DNA from: Pseudomonas luteola NBRC 103146
GTDB lineage: Bacteria > Pseudomonadota > Gammaproteobacteria > Pseudomonadales > Pseudomonadaceae
Assembly: GCF_002091675.1 (NCBI RefSeq)
Contig: NZ_BDAE01000001.1
Location: 434,001-498,000, forward strand
Reading direction: 5' to 3'
Length of the DNA: 64,000 nucleotides
This document shows positions 1 to 8,310 of the stretch, piece after piece (the first letter of the stretch is position 1; each line of letters begins with the position of its first letter). The notes under the pieces are model-generated. The model did not search any database, was not told where the DNA came from, and saw nothing but the letters and a program-made list of their open reading frames with translations. The translations under genes were made by a program, and so were the position numbers.

Positions 1-43
1 GGGCTTGCCCTTGGCTATACCTGTTCGAGACCCCGCCCACCCC

Positions 44-1582
44 ATGCGAATCCACGTCAGTTTTATCGACCGTGTCGGCATTACCCAGGAAGTGCTGGCG
101 CTTCTGGGGGCGCGCAACCTCAATCTTGATGCAGTCGAGATGGTGCCGCCCAATGTCTATATCGATGCGCCGACCCTAAGTGCCGAGGTGCTGGAAGAGC
201 TGCGTGGTGCACTGCTCACGGTGCGTGGGGTACAGGCTGTCCGAGTGGTGGATATCCTGCCAGGGCAGCGTCGTACGCTGCATCTGGATGCCTTGCTTGC
301 CGCCATGGCCGACCCGGTTCTGGCCGTGGACCGCGAAGGTAGCATTCTGTTGGCCAACCCGGCCTTTGCCGCCATGGTGGACGACCCGTCGCCCCAGGGC
401 GCGACGGTGGCTACGCTGTTCGATGATCCAGCTCTACAGCGGGAACTGCTGGAGCAGGCCTTTCGGATTCCCATGCGTGAGGTCACCTTGCGCGGGCAGG
501 CACTCCTGCTGGATTCGACCCCAATCAGCGAGGCTGCCGAAGGCAACGCCCAGCGGCTAGCCGGTGGGCTGCTGACGCTTTACGCCCCCAGCCGGATCGG
601 AGCCCGTCTTTCAGCGCTGCGCCATGACCCGGCCGAAGGCTTCGAATCGATCCTGGGCGACTCGGCACCGATACGTGCGCTCAAGGCCCGCGCCCAGCGA
701 GTCGCGGCGCTGGATGCACCGCTGCTGATTCAGGGTGAGACAGGGACTGGTAAGGAGCTGGTAGCGCGGGCCTGTCATACGGTCAGCCCTCGTCGCAATG
801 CGCCGTTTCTGGCACTCAACTGTGCGGCTCTGCCGGAAAGCCTCGCGGAAAGCGAGCTGTTTGGCTATGCGCCAGGCGCGTTCACCGGTGCCCAGCGCGG
901 CGGCAAGCCCGGTCTTCTCGAGCTGGCCGACAAAGGCACCGTGTTTCTCGACGAGATTGGGGAGATGTCCCCGTATCTTCAGGCCAAGTTGCTGCGGTTT
1001 TTGTCTGACGGTACGTTTCGCCGGGTGGGCGGTGAGCGCGAACTGAAGGTCAATGTACGTATTTTGAGTGCCACGCATCGGGATCTGGAAAAGCGCGTTG
1101 CCGAAGGGACCTTTCGGGAGGATCTGTTCTACCGACTCAACGTCCTGAATCTCGACGTGCCGCCGCTGCGTGAGCGTGGGCAGGATATTCTGGTGCTGGC
1201 CCGGCATTTCATGCAGCAGGCCTGCGCCCAGATCCAGCGGCCCCCTTGCCGACTGGCGCCGGGAACGTATCCGGCACTTTTGAGCAATCGCTGGCCCGGC
1301 AATGTGCGGCAGCTTCAGAATGTCATTTTCCGGGCGGCGGCCATCAGCGAAAGCACCGTGGTGGATATTGGCGATCTGGATATTGCCGGCACGGAAGTCG
1401 CACGGCAGGTAGATGGCGAGGTAGACAGCCTGGATGAGGCAGTCTCAAGCTATGAGAAAGCCCTGCTCGAAAAACTCTACCCACACTACCCATCCAGTCG
1501 TCAATTGGCGGCCCGTCTCAAGACCTCTCACACCGCCATTGCCCACCGGCTGCGCAAGTATGGCATTCCCGGCAAGAGCTGA
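44..1582 (+). CDS. gcsR: TyrR/GcsR-type sigma-54 enhancer-binding regulator
   Basis: Transcriptional activator of the TyrR family, 512 aa from ATG 44; an in-frame start lies at position 5, but family members begin at the ACT domain (MRIHVSFIDRVG), so 44 is preferred. Domains in order: ACT ligand-binding domain (about 1-75), PAS domain (about 80-190), AAA+ sigma-54 interaction domain with Walker A GETGTGKE and an intact GAFTGA loop (GYAPGAFTGAQ), and a C-terminal Fis-type helix-turn-helix (SSRQLAARLKTSHTAIAHRLRKYG). The intact GAFTGA motif argues for true sigma-54 activation, unlike enterobacterial TyrR. The gcvHPT cluster 6 kb downstream has a -24/-12 promoter and boxes resembling those reported for P. 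aeruginosa GcsR, so a glycine-responsive activator is the best call. PhhR (aromatic amino acids) is the alternative. Confidence 0.78.
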   Translation: MRIHVSFIDRVGITQEVLALLGARNLNLDAVEMVPPNVYIDAPTLSAEVLEELRGALLTVRGVQAVRVVDILPGQRRTLHLDALLAAMADPVLAVDREGSILLANPAFAAMVDDPSPQGATVATLFDDPALQRELLEQAFRIPMREVTLRGQALLLDSTPISEAAEGNAQRLAGGLLTLYAPSRIGARLSALRHDPAEGFESILGDSAPIRALKARAQRVAALDAPLLIQGETGTGKELVARACHTVSPRRNAPFLALNCAALPESLAESELFGYAPGAFTGAQRGGKPGLLELADKGTVFLDEIGEMSPYLQAKLLRFLSDGTFRRVGGERELKVNVRILSATHRDLEKRVAEGTFREDLFYRLNVLNLDVPPLRERGQDILVLARHFMQQACAQIQRPPCRLAPGTYPALLSNRWPGNVRQLQNVIFRAAAISESTVVDIGDLDIAGTEVARQVDGEVDSLDEAVSSYEKALLEKLYPHYPSSRQLAARLKTSHTAIAHRLRKYGIPGKS

Positions 1583-1639
1583 GTGTTTTTCTACAAGGAC
1601 ACTGTTTGAAGACTTGGGCGAATTCGTCCGCGTCTTGCT

Positions 1640-1658
1640 GGTCTATGAGCCATAGACC
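1640..1658. repeat. Perfect 8-bp stem-loop between gcsR and the hybrid kinase
   Basis: GGTCTATG, loop AGC, CATAGACC, in the 129-base gap after the regulator stop codon. No T run follows, so it is not a classical intrinsic terminator. It could attenuate read-through into the kinase gene or be an operator. Confidence 0.4.
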
Positions 1659-1711
1659 GTTCGCGACGGACCTCCATGGAGGGGCTGTCATTAGTTTCTC
1701 AAGGATGAGCG

Positions 1712-4700
1712 GTGCTTATGCCCCCAAACACGACCCAGTTGTACATGACCAACGCTCACCAAGACCCCGAGCAGCCACCTGCTGCGCTACAGGATGCGCT
1801 TGAACGCTACGGCCTGTTAGCCCATCCACGTTTGCCCGAACTTGCCGATATTGCCCGGCGAGCCCAGGAGACCTATTCCGTTTCGCAAGCCGTCATCCAC
1901 TTATGTGATGCAGAAGGGCTCTGGCTGGCCGCGGAGCAGGGCGGCTGCCCTACGGCCGAGGCCTATGCGCCCTGGGAAGAGGCATTAACGGCGACCGATA
2001 TTCTGGAGTTCAGCGAGCCGAGGGGCGATCTGAGCTTTACTCCGCCATCGGCCCTGAATGCCAGTACCGGTTCGTCCTACTATGCAGGGGTTGCGCTGAA
2101 AACGGCTGCGGGTGTGCCTGTTGGTGTGCTCAGCCTCATGGACACAGTGCCACGCCGACTGGATGCTACGCAGCGCCTGTTGTTTCAGGAGCTGGCCCGT
2201 TCAACCGTGGCGCAACTGGAGATTCACGGCCTTACCATCGAGCGAAACAGTGCCCGCCAGGCTGAGGAGCAGCAGTATGCAGAACATGCGGCTTCCCAAC
2301 GCGAACAGATTCTCGACAGCGCGGTGGATTACGCCATTTTCTGCATGGACCTTGAGGGCCACATCACCACGTGGAATGAAGGTGCTTGTCGCACGCTTGG
2401 CTGGACAGAGGCGGAAGTGCTGGGCAAGCCTGCTGCGATCATCTTCACCCCTGAAGACCGCGCTGCCCATATCCCTGAAAAGGAGCGCCATACAGCCCTA
2501 GAACAGGGGCGCAGCATGGACGAGCGCTGGCATGTGCTCAAAAGCGGACAGCGCTTCTGGGCAAGTGGCGAACTCATGCCACTTAGGAATATATCCGGTC
2601 AGGTCGACGGATTCATCAAGATTCTCCGTGACCGTACCGAGCAGCGTCTGGCCGCACAGGAGCTTCGCGCCAGCCGCGACAGTTATCGCCTGCTGCTGGA
2701 TTCGATTTCTGAAGGATTCTATTCAATCGACCAGCACGGCGTAGTTACCCTGTGCAACGTCGCTTTCGTCAGGCTGTTCGGCGCCGAAAGTGAAAAGGAT
2801 ATTGTCGGGTGGCGCCTGGAAGAGCTGATTGATCCGGCTCATGAGAAGGCCCGCCAGGTGATGGCGGATCATCCCATTTATCGCACGGCCCGCGAGGGAA
2901 CGGCTGAATACGTGGCGGAGGGTGCCTTTTACCGGCGTGACGGTTCCTGTATCCCAGTGGAATATCGGGCCCAGGCCATTTTCCAGGATGGCAAGCCGCA
3001 GGGTGCCATCTGTACGATCGTGGATAACAGCGAGCAGGTCCGCGCCTATGAGGGCTGGCGCCGGGCAATGATGATCGTGGAGCAGTCGGATGACTTCATT
3101 GGCATCGCTGCGCCGGACGGTCAGGCCTATTTTGTCAACGAAGCCGGACGCCGGCTGGTTGGGTTGGCCAGTGAAGAGGCGGTCAGGCAGAGCCATGTGC
3201 TGGATTATTTCCTGCCTGAGGATCGTGCCTTTGCCGAGTCGACCATTCTTCCGACCGTTTTGAACGAGGGCAAGTGGGTAGGCGAATTTCGGTTCCGCCA
3301 TTATCACACCGGAGCGGCCATCCCGGTCCACTATTCCGTCTTCTCGATACGGGACGAACAAGACAAGGTCATGGGGATTGCTGCCATTGCGCGCGATCTG
3401 TCCGAGCAGCGGCGGACCTTACGGCGGCTGGAAGTCAGCGAGACGCGACTAAGGCAAATGACAGACCTGTCACCTGCCATCGTCTGGTTCGGTAATCCTG
3501 ATGGCTCGCTCAGCTACCTGAACAGTTACTGGTACGACTACACCGGCCAGACACCAGAAGAAGCGCTGCCGATGGGCTGGGCGCAAGTCATTCATCCTGA
3601 TGACACCCAGCGGCTCCTGGATGTCTGGCTCGATGCCCGCAGCCGAGGCGTGTTTTATCAGCTTGAAGCACGGCTACGGCGCAAGGACGGAGCCTATCGC
3701 TGGTTCGATATCCGTGCGGAGGTCTTGCGTGATGAGGCCGGAAACGTCACCGGCTGGATGGGCAATAACAGTGACATCCATGACCGCAAGGAGGCCGAGG
3801 AAGCGTCCCGGCGTCTGACGGAGACCCTGGAGCAGCGGGTGGCCGAGCGTACCGCAGACCTTGACCGCATGTGGCGCCTGACCACCGATGTGATGCTGGT
3901 CGCGCGCTTTGACGGCGTCGTGATGGCCGCCAACCCGGCCTGGAAGCACCTGTTGGGCTGGCAGGAAGATGAACTGCTGGGCAAGGTACTGCTGGATTTC
4001 GTTCACCCCGACGATGTGGAAAGCACCCTGGCTGAAGTGGGCAAACTTTCCCTAGGACATACCACACTGCGGTTCGAGAACCGCTATCGGCACAAGGATG
4101 GTAGCTACCGGTGGCTTTCGTGGACCGCAGTGCCCGATGCGCGCTACATCCATGCGGTTGGCCGTGATATCGAGTCGGAAAAAGTGGCAGCAGCCGAGCT
4201 GGCCCAGGCGCAGGAGCAACTCCGTCAGAGCCAGAAAATGGAAGCGGTTGGCCAGCTCACAGGCGGTATTGCCCATGACTTCAACAACCTGCTGACCGGG
4301 ATCATCGGCTCGCTCGACCTGATCCGCATGCGAATCCAGCAGGGCAAATTGGCGGATCTTGACCGCTTCGCCAGCACGGCCATGTCCTCGGCCAGTCGAG
4401 CGGCCGCTCTGACGCACCGGCTACTGGCCTTTTCCCGCCGGCAGCCGTTGGTGCCCAAAGTTGTCAATGCCAATGACCTGATCACCGGTATGGACGATCT
4501 ATTGCACCGCACCATGGGTGAATCGGTACAGCTGGAAATCGTCAAGACGGGGGCGCTCTGGCTGACGCTGTGTGATCCTCATCAGCTGGAAAACGCCATC
4601 CTCAATCTGGCCATCAATGCCCGCGCTGCCATGCCGGACGGAGGCAGGCTGACCATCGAAACCAGCAACACTCATCTGGACGAGGCCTATGCGTCTCGTG

Positions 4701-5380
4701 ATCGGGACATCAAGCCTGGCCAGTACATCTGCATCAGCGTGACCGACACTGGAACCGGGATGACTCCAGATGTTATCGCCAAGGCGTTCGACCCGTTCTT
4801 TACGACCAAGCCGCTGGGCGAGGGGACCGGGCTTGGGCTGTCGATGATCTATGGCTTTGCCCGGCAATCGGAAGGGGCAGCCAAGATCTACTCGGAGGTT
4901 GGTCGGGGTACGACCATCAAGCTGTACCTGCCGCGCTACTACGGTGAGCGCAGGGAAGAACCTCAGGTCCGGCAGCCGGTATCGCTGAGCCGGCAGTCCG
5001 AGGCCAGCGAAGTCGTGCTGGTGGTCGAAGACGAGCATGCTGTCCGCAGCCTGGTGGTAGAGGTCTTGAGTGAGTTGGGTTACTGGGTGCTGGAGGCTGT
5101 CGACGGCCCTTCCGGTCTGGACATACTCAAGTCCGATCTGCGCATCGACCTGCTGGTAACCGACGTTGGTCTACCGGGCATCAATGGGCGGCAGATGGCT
5201 GATGCGGCCCGAGTCACGCGGCCAGACCTTAAGGTCCTGTTCATGACCGGATATGCGGAAAATGCGGTGATTGCCAATGGGTTTCTGGAGCCAAACATGG
5301 CCATGATCACCAAGCCTTTCCCGATCGAGATGCTGGCAGCCCGCGTGCAGGACATGGTCCACCGTAGCAAGGGGGAGTGA
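1712..5380 (+). CDS. Soluble multi-PAS hybrid sensor histidine kinase
   Basis: Hybrid two-component kinase of 1222 aa with no evident membrane segment, so probably cytoplasmic. Order seen: GAF-like region (about 20-185), five PAS domains (about 194-312, 322-443, 448-570, 578-696, 716-823), HisKA with [12 protein letters not shown] (phospho-acceptor His855), HATPase with N box [11 protein letters not shown] and G boxes DTGTGM and GEGTGLGLS, then a C-terminal receiver domain (phospho-acceptor Asp1151 in VTDVGLPG, conserved Lys in TKPF). Start is GTG 1712, six bases after AAGGA; ATG 1718 is also possible. The kinase-receiver core closely resembles that of the larger kinase at 50556..55292. The input signal and partner regulator cannot be read from the sequence. 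Confidence 0.85.
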   Translation: MLMPPNTTQLYMTNAHQDPEQPPAALQDALERYGLLAHPRLPELADIARRAQETYSVSQAVIHLCDAEGLWLAAEQGGCPTAEAYAPWEEALTATDILEFSEPRGDLSFTPPSALNASTGSSYYAGVALKTAAGVPVGVLSLMDTVPRRLDATQRLLFQELARSTVAQLEIHGLTIERNSARQAEEQQYAEHAASQREQILDSAVDYAIFCMDLEGHITTWNEGACRTLGWTEAEVLGKPAAIIFTPEDRAAHIPEKERHTALEQGRSMDERWHVLKSGQRFWASGELMPLRNISGQVDGFIKILRDRTEQRLAAQELRASRDSYRLLLDSISEGFYSIDQHGVVTLCNVAFVRLFGAESEKDIVGWRLEELIDPAHEKARQVMADHPIYRTAREGTAEYVAEGAFYRRDGSCIPVEYRAQAIFQDGKPQGAICTIVDNSEQVRAYEGWRRAMMIVEQSDDFIGIAAPDGQAYFVNEAGRRLVGLASEEAVRQSHVLDYFLPEDRAFAESTILPTVLNEGKWVGEFRFRHYHTGAAIPVHYSVFSIRDEQDKVMGIAAIARDLSEQRRTLRRLEVSETRLRQMTDLSPAIVWFGNPDGSLSYLNSYWYDYTGQTPEEALPMGWAQVIHPDDTQRLLDVWLDARSRGVFYQLEARLRRKDGAYRWFDIRAEVLRDEAGNVTGWMGNNSDIHDRKEAEEASRRLTETLEQRVAERTADLDRMWRLTTDVMLVARFDGVVMAANPAWKHLLGWQEDELLGKVLLDFVHPDDVESTLAEVGKLSLGHTTLRFENRYRHKDGSYRWLSWTAVPDARYIHAVGRDIESEKVAAAELAQAQEQLRQSQKMEAVGQLTGGIAHDFNNLLTGIIGSLDLIRMRIQQGKLADLDRFASTAMSSASRAAALTHRLLAFSRRQPLVPKVVNANDLITGMDDLLHRTMGESVQLEIVKTGALWLTLCDPHQLENAILNLAINARAAMPDGGRLTIETSNTHLDEAYASRDRDIKPGQYICISVTDTGTGMTPDVIAKAFDPFFTTKPLGEGTGLGLSMIYGFARQSEGAAKIYSEVGRGTTIKLYLPRYYGERREEPQVRQPVSLSRQSEASEVVLVVEDEHAVRSLVVEVLSELGYWVLEAVDGPSGLDILKSDLRIDLLVTDVGLPGINGRQMADAARVTRPDLKVLFMTGYAENAVIANGFLEPNMAMITKPFPIEMLAARVQDMVHRSKGE

Positions 5381-5418
5381 CCAGCGGAGCGGCTGGCAGA
5401 TAGAGAGCATGGATGAAC

Positions 5419-5470
5419 GGGCGCGAAGTTGCGAAAATGCGCGCCCCCGGCAGGTGCCTTAGCCTGCCGG
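5419..5470. repeat. Two adjacent GC-rich stem-loops upstream of the DUF350 operon
   Basis: Hairpin 1 is GGGCGCG (5419-5425) with CGCGCCC (5440-5446). Hairpin 2 starts at the next base: CCGGCAGG (5447-5454) with CCTGCCGG (5463-5470), loop of eight. Both are perfect. They fill the gap between the kinase stop (5380) and the ribosome-binding site of the DUF350 gene (start 5495). They lack a T run and may separate the two transcription units or form a structured leader. Confidence 0.45.
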
Positions 5471-5494
5471 CTCATTCGTGACAAGGAGTGTCCC

Positions 5495-5908
5495 ATGCTT
5501 GCCAGCGTGCTTGACTACCTCAGTGGTCTGCCGGCGTTCGCCATTTATTTCATTCTCTCGCTCGCGCTTCTGGGCGCGTTTGCTTTCACTTTCAGCTGGC
5601 TTACTCCACACCGTGAGTGGCAGCTGATTCGCAACAACGTGCCAGCGGCGGCCCTGGCGTTCGGTGGCACGCTGTTAGGGTTCGTCCTGCCGTTGGCCAG
5701 CGCGATGCGGGTATCAGTCAGTGCGCTGGACTATCTGCTCTGGGCCTTGATTGCGGCAGTCGCTCAGCTGGTTACATTCGTCGTGCTGCGCCTTCTCGTG
5801 CCGGGACTGCCCCAACGGCTCAGCAATAACGAAATGGCCAGCGGTATTCTGGTGGCGACGATGTCCGTGTCGATTGGCGTGCTCAATGCCGCTGCCATCA
5901 GCGGGTGA
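5495..5908 (+). CDS. DUF350 membrane protein (YjfL family)
   Basis: 137-aa inner-membrane protein with about four hydrophobic segments (AIYFILSLALLGAFAF, AALAFGGTLLGFVLPL, LLWALIAAVAQLVTFVVL, and a C-terminal MASGILVATMSVSIGVLNAAA). The pattern and length match DUF350/YjfL. Start ATG 5495 follows AAGGAG at good spacing. It is the first gene of a three-gene operon with a DUF1190 lipoprotein and a glutathionylspermidine-synthase-like ATP-grasp enzyme. The same trio occurs in E. coli as yjfL-yjfM-yjfC, often beside a PspA-family gene that is absent here. The molecular role is unknown; a membrane-stress function is suggested by genomic context only. Confidence 0.8.
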   Translation: MLASVLDYLSGLPAFAIYFILSLALLGAFAFTFSWLTPHREWQLIRNNVPAAALAFGGTLLGFVLPLASAMRVSVSALDYLLWALIAAVAQLVTFVVLRLLVPGLPQRLSNNEMASGILVATMSVSIGVLNAAAISG

Positions 5909-5917
5909 GGGCAGGTC

Positions 5918-6523
5918 ATGAAACGCAGCCAAGCTATTCAACTGGTACTGGTTGGAGTGACGCCCCTCATGCTGGCGGGGTGTGACCAACCCAAACCGGG
6001 TTATCTGTATCGATCCGTTGCCGAGTGCATTCGCGATGGCACCTTCACGCCCAGCCTCTGCTCTTCGGAGTACGAATCCTCGCGCGCGGTCCATCACCGC
6101 AGCGCACCGCGCTACGCTTCCCTGGGTGAATGCGAGATCGACTTTGGCTCCAATGGCTGCGAGCTGCTGGAACCCCGGTCTTCGTTCTACGTTCCGCTCA
6201 TGACCGGCTTTCTGCTGGGCCAGCGCCCGTCGCGGGAGGGTGAATCATCGTCCTCGGGCGGTGCCTCTTATGGTTATTCCAGTAGCGTCAACGGAGGACA
6301 ACGCCAGCGCGAGTACACGCGTACCTTTCCCAGCCAGCCGCTGTACCAGTCACGGGACGACCTGGCGCATTACCGGACTGCCAATAACGAGGTGGTCGGT
6401 TCACGACCGGGTATCGCCTATCTGAACAAGAGCGCCTATGCCTCCAGCGAGTCTAGGGTCGTCAGCCGGGGCGGCTTTGGTGCACGGGCAGCCTCCTACT
6501 CGTCACGGTCGAGCGGATCATGA
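5918..6523 (+). CDS. DUF1190 family lipoprotein (YjfM-like)
   Basis: 201-aa predicted lipoprotein. It has a signal peptide with lipobox LAGC (Cys about residue 22) and an N-terminal region with several further cysteines (CIRDG, LCSSEY, GECEIDFGSNGCELL) typical of DUF1190. The tail is Ser/Gly/Tyr-rich and of low complexity (about residues 105-201). It lies 9 bases after the DUF350 stop and overlaps the next start by ATGA, so translation is probably coupled. Function is unknown. The constant pairing with an ATP-grasp ligase raises the possibility that the cysteine-rich lipoprotein or its tail is a modification substrate, which is inference only. Confidence 0.75.
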   Translation: MKRSQAIQLVLVGVTPLMLAGCDQPKPGYLYRSVAECIRDGTFTPSLCSSEYESSRAVHHRSAPRYASLGECEIDFGSNGCELLEPRSSFYVPLMTGFLLGQRPSREGESSSSGGASYGYSSSVNGGQRQREYTRTFPSQPLYQSRDDLAHYRTANNEVVGSRPGIAYLNKSAYASSESRVVSRGGFGARAASYSSRSSGS

Positions 6524-7674
6524 AGCGGATCGAGATGACCGAGCGCCCGGACTGGCGCGAACAGGCGGAGCAGCTTGGCTTTCTGTTCCACACCTTTGAT
6601 GGCGAACCCTACTGGGATGAGCGGGCCGCGTACCAGTTCAGCCTGAAGCAGATCGAAAACGATCTGGAAGCCCCTACGGCCGAGTTGCATCAGATGTGCA
6701 TGGCACTGGTCGACGAGATCGTCGGCAGCGAGGCACTGCTCTCGCGTCTGGCTGTACCGGAGTACTTCTGGGCGTGTGCGGCTGCCAGTTGGAAACGTCG
6801 GGACCGCCATCTGTATGGCCGTATGGATCTGGCCTATAGCGGTCAGGGGCCGGCCAAGCTGTTCGAGCTGAATTACGACACGCCGACCTCGCTGTACGAG
6901 GCAGCCTTTTTCCAGTGGCTATGGCTGGAGCAGATGCAGCAGGCGGGCAGGCTTCCCGCCGGGGCGGATCAGTACAACAGCATTCAGGAGCAGCTGATCC
7001 AGACGATTCGCGCCTTGCGACCGCATCAGCCCCTGTATCTGGCCTCGGTCAGAGAGTCGCTGGAGGACCGCGGCACGGTCGAATATCTGCGGGACTGTGC
7101 CACCCAGGCGGGTATTCAGACGCGTTATATCGCTGTGGAGGATATCGGGCTGGACAGGTCACAGGGGTTTGTGGACCTGAACGATGAATTCATCCCGTCA
7201 CTGTTCAAGCTCTACCCCTGGGAGTTCATGCTGGACGAGGCGTTTGGATATTCTATTCCCAGCTCCTTTACGCAGTTCTATGAGCCGCCGTGGAAGGCGC
7301 TGCTCAGCAACAAAGGTATTCTGGCCTTGCTGTGGGAGCGACATGAAGGGCATCCCAATCTGCTTCCAGCCTTTTTCGATAAAGAGGCCGGTAGTCCGGT
7401 CGCGCCAGGCTGGGTACGCAAGCCGCTGTTCTCTCGGGAGGGTGCCAACATCGAATTGCACAGTCTGGACGGCACGCGTCTGGACGTGCCGGGCCCGTAC
7501 GCGGGGCCCTGCATCGTGCAGCAATGTCACCCGTTGCCTTGTTTTTCCGGTAACTACCCTGTTATTGGCAGTTGGGTGGTAGGTGACACGGCCTGTGGGG
7601 TGGGTATCCGTGAGGATGCAACATTGATTACCCAAGACAGCTCGCGCTTCCTGCCCCACTTCATTCTGGAGTAA
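6520..7674 (+). CDS. Glutathionylspermidine synthase-like ATP-grasp ligase (YjfC/YgiC type)
   Basis: 384-aa protein of the glutathionylspermidine synthase C-terminal ATP-grasp family; conserved blocks include KLFELNYDTPTSLYEA, KLYPWEFM, PPWKALLSNKGILALLWE, VRKPLFSREGANIEL and GSWVVGDTACGVGIRED. The N-terminal CHAP amidase domain of true E. coli GspS is missing, as in YjfC and YgiC. The family joins an amine to a carboxylate using ATP, but the real substrate of these short members is not established and may be a peptide rather than glutathione plus spermidine. The start ATG overlaps the DUF1190 stop by four bases. A 14-bp dyad follows its stop directly. Confidence 0.8.
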   Translation: MKRIEMTERPDWREQAEQLGFLFHTFDGEPYWDERAAYQFSLKQIENDLEAPTAELHQMCMALVDEIVGSEALLSRLAVPEYFWACAAASWKRRDRHLYGRMDLAYSGQGPAKLFELNYDTPTSLYEAAFFQWLWLEQMQQAGRLPAGADQYNSIQEQLIQTIRALRPHQPLYLASVRESLEDRGTVEYLRDCATQAGIQTRYIAVEDIGLDRSQGFVDLNDEFIPSLFKLYPWEFMLDEAFGYSIPSSFTQFYEPPWKALLSNKGILALLWERHEGHPNLLPAFFDKEAGSPVAPGWVRKPLFSREGANIELHSLDGTRLDVPGPYAGPCIVQQCHPLPCFSGNYPVIGSWVVGDTACGVGIREDATLITQDSSRFLPHFILE

Positions 7675-7677
7675 GCC

Positions 7678-7714
7678 TGTATCGAATTCATTGCGCTGTA
7701 ATGAATTCGATACG
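7678..7714. promoter_or_regulatory. Two tandem candidate GcsR boxes forming a perfect dyad
   Basis: Box A (7678-7695) reads TGTATCG-AATT-CATTGCG. Box B (7697-7714) reads TGTAATG-AATT-CGATACG. Each agrees at 11 of 14 positions with TGTAACG-N4-CGTTCCG, the 18-bp repeat I recall for P. aeruginosa GcsR. Together they make a perfect inverted repeat of 14 bp (7679-7692 with 7700-7713). Their place between the ATP-grasp stop codon and the sigma-54 promoter of gcvH fits an upstream activator site. The alternative is a terminator hairpin of the preceding operon, but no T run follows. Confidence 0.5.
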
Positions 7715-7778
7715 ATCGCTGGCAATGCCTTATCTGTTCTAGGCTCGCAAGGCCTCTGGGAGACTTCTTTCCATAGGG

Positions 7779-7796
7779 TGTAGCACTTTCGTTACA
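7779..7796 (+). promoter_or_regulatory. Third candidate GcsR box
   Basis: TGTAGCA-CTTT-CGTTACA agrees at 10 of 14 positions with TGTAACG-N4-CGTTCCG. It lies about 70 bases upstream of the -24 element of gcvH, a usual distance for a sigma-54 activator site. Confidence 0.45.
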
Positions 7797-7862
7797 CCGC
7801 CTTTTATTACCTCGTTTCCCTGTAGGCCGCGCGTGCTCTGGCATTGCGCCATCGGTAAGACC

Positions 7863-7880
7863 TTGGCATCTGCCTTGCTA
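7863..7880 (+). promoter_or_regulatory. Sigma-54 (-24/-12) promoter of gcvH-gcvP
   Basis: TTGGCATC-TGCC-TTGCTA: GG at 7865-7866 and GC at 7877-7878 are separated by exactly 10 bases, and both flanks follow the YTGGCA...TTGCW consensus. The predicted start is near 7890, about 40 bases before the gcvH ATG. A sigma-54 activator gene (44..1582) lies nearby. Confidence 0.75.
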
Positions 7881-7931
7881 TGAAGGAGGTCAGCTAGTGC
7901 CCAGCTGGGTTACCCTATTCAGGAGTCTGCA

Positions 7932-8300
7932 ATGGTTATGCGCTTTACCGAAGAACACGAATGGCTGCGTCTGGAAGCCGATGGCACTATAACCGTAGGC
8001 ATTACAGACTATGCTCAGGATGCGCTGGGCGACTTGGTCTTCGTGCAATTGCCGGAGCTGCGCACCTACACCAAGGGCGAAGAGGTGGCGGTACTGGAGT
8101 CGGTCAAGGCTGCCAGCAACATTGCCATGCCGATCGATGGCGAGATCCTGGAAATCAACGAAGCGCTTGGCGATGCCCCTGAGAAAGTCAATCAGGATCC
8201 TCTCGACGCCGGCTGGTTCTTCCGCATGCGTCCTGCCGATCCAGAAGCACTCGGCACGCTGCTCACCGAAGACGGCTACGCTCAATTGATCAAGGCTTGA
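7932..8300 (+). CDS. gcvH: Glycine cleavage system H protein
   Basis: 122-aa lipoyl carrier that shuttles the aminomethyl group from the P protein to the T protein and then to lipoamide dehydrogenase. The whole GcvH fold is present ([39 protein letters not shown]), with the lipoyl-lysine in ESVKAAS. Start ATG 7932 follows AGGAG by six bases; a second ATG at 7938 is less well placed. It is first in gcvH-gcvP-(gap)-gcvT, with gcvP 10 bases downstream, under the -24/-12 promoter. It corresponds to the GcsR-controlled gcvH2 type. A second gcvH lies at 49674..50054. Confidence 0.95.
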   Translation: MVMRFTEEHEWLRLEADGTITVGITDYAQDALGDLVFVQLPELRTYTKGEEVAVLESVKAASNIAMPIDGEILEINEALGDAPEKVNQDPLDAGWFFRMRPADPEALGTLLTEDGYAQLIKA

Positions 8301-8310
8301 GGAGGTGACC

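Noticed and set aside
7679-7713. Intrinsic terminator after the ATP-grasp gene
   Set aside because: The 14-bp dyad is AT-rich and lacks a T run; it is better explained as two tandem activator boxes, though a transcript-end role is not excluded.
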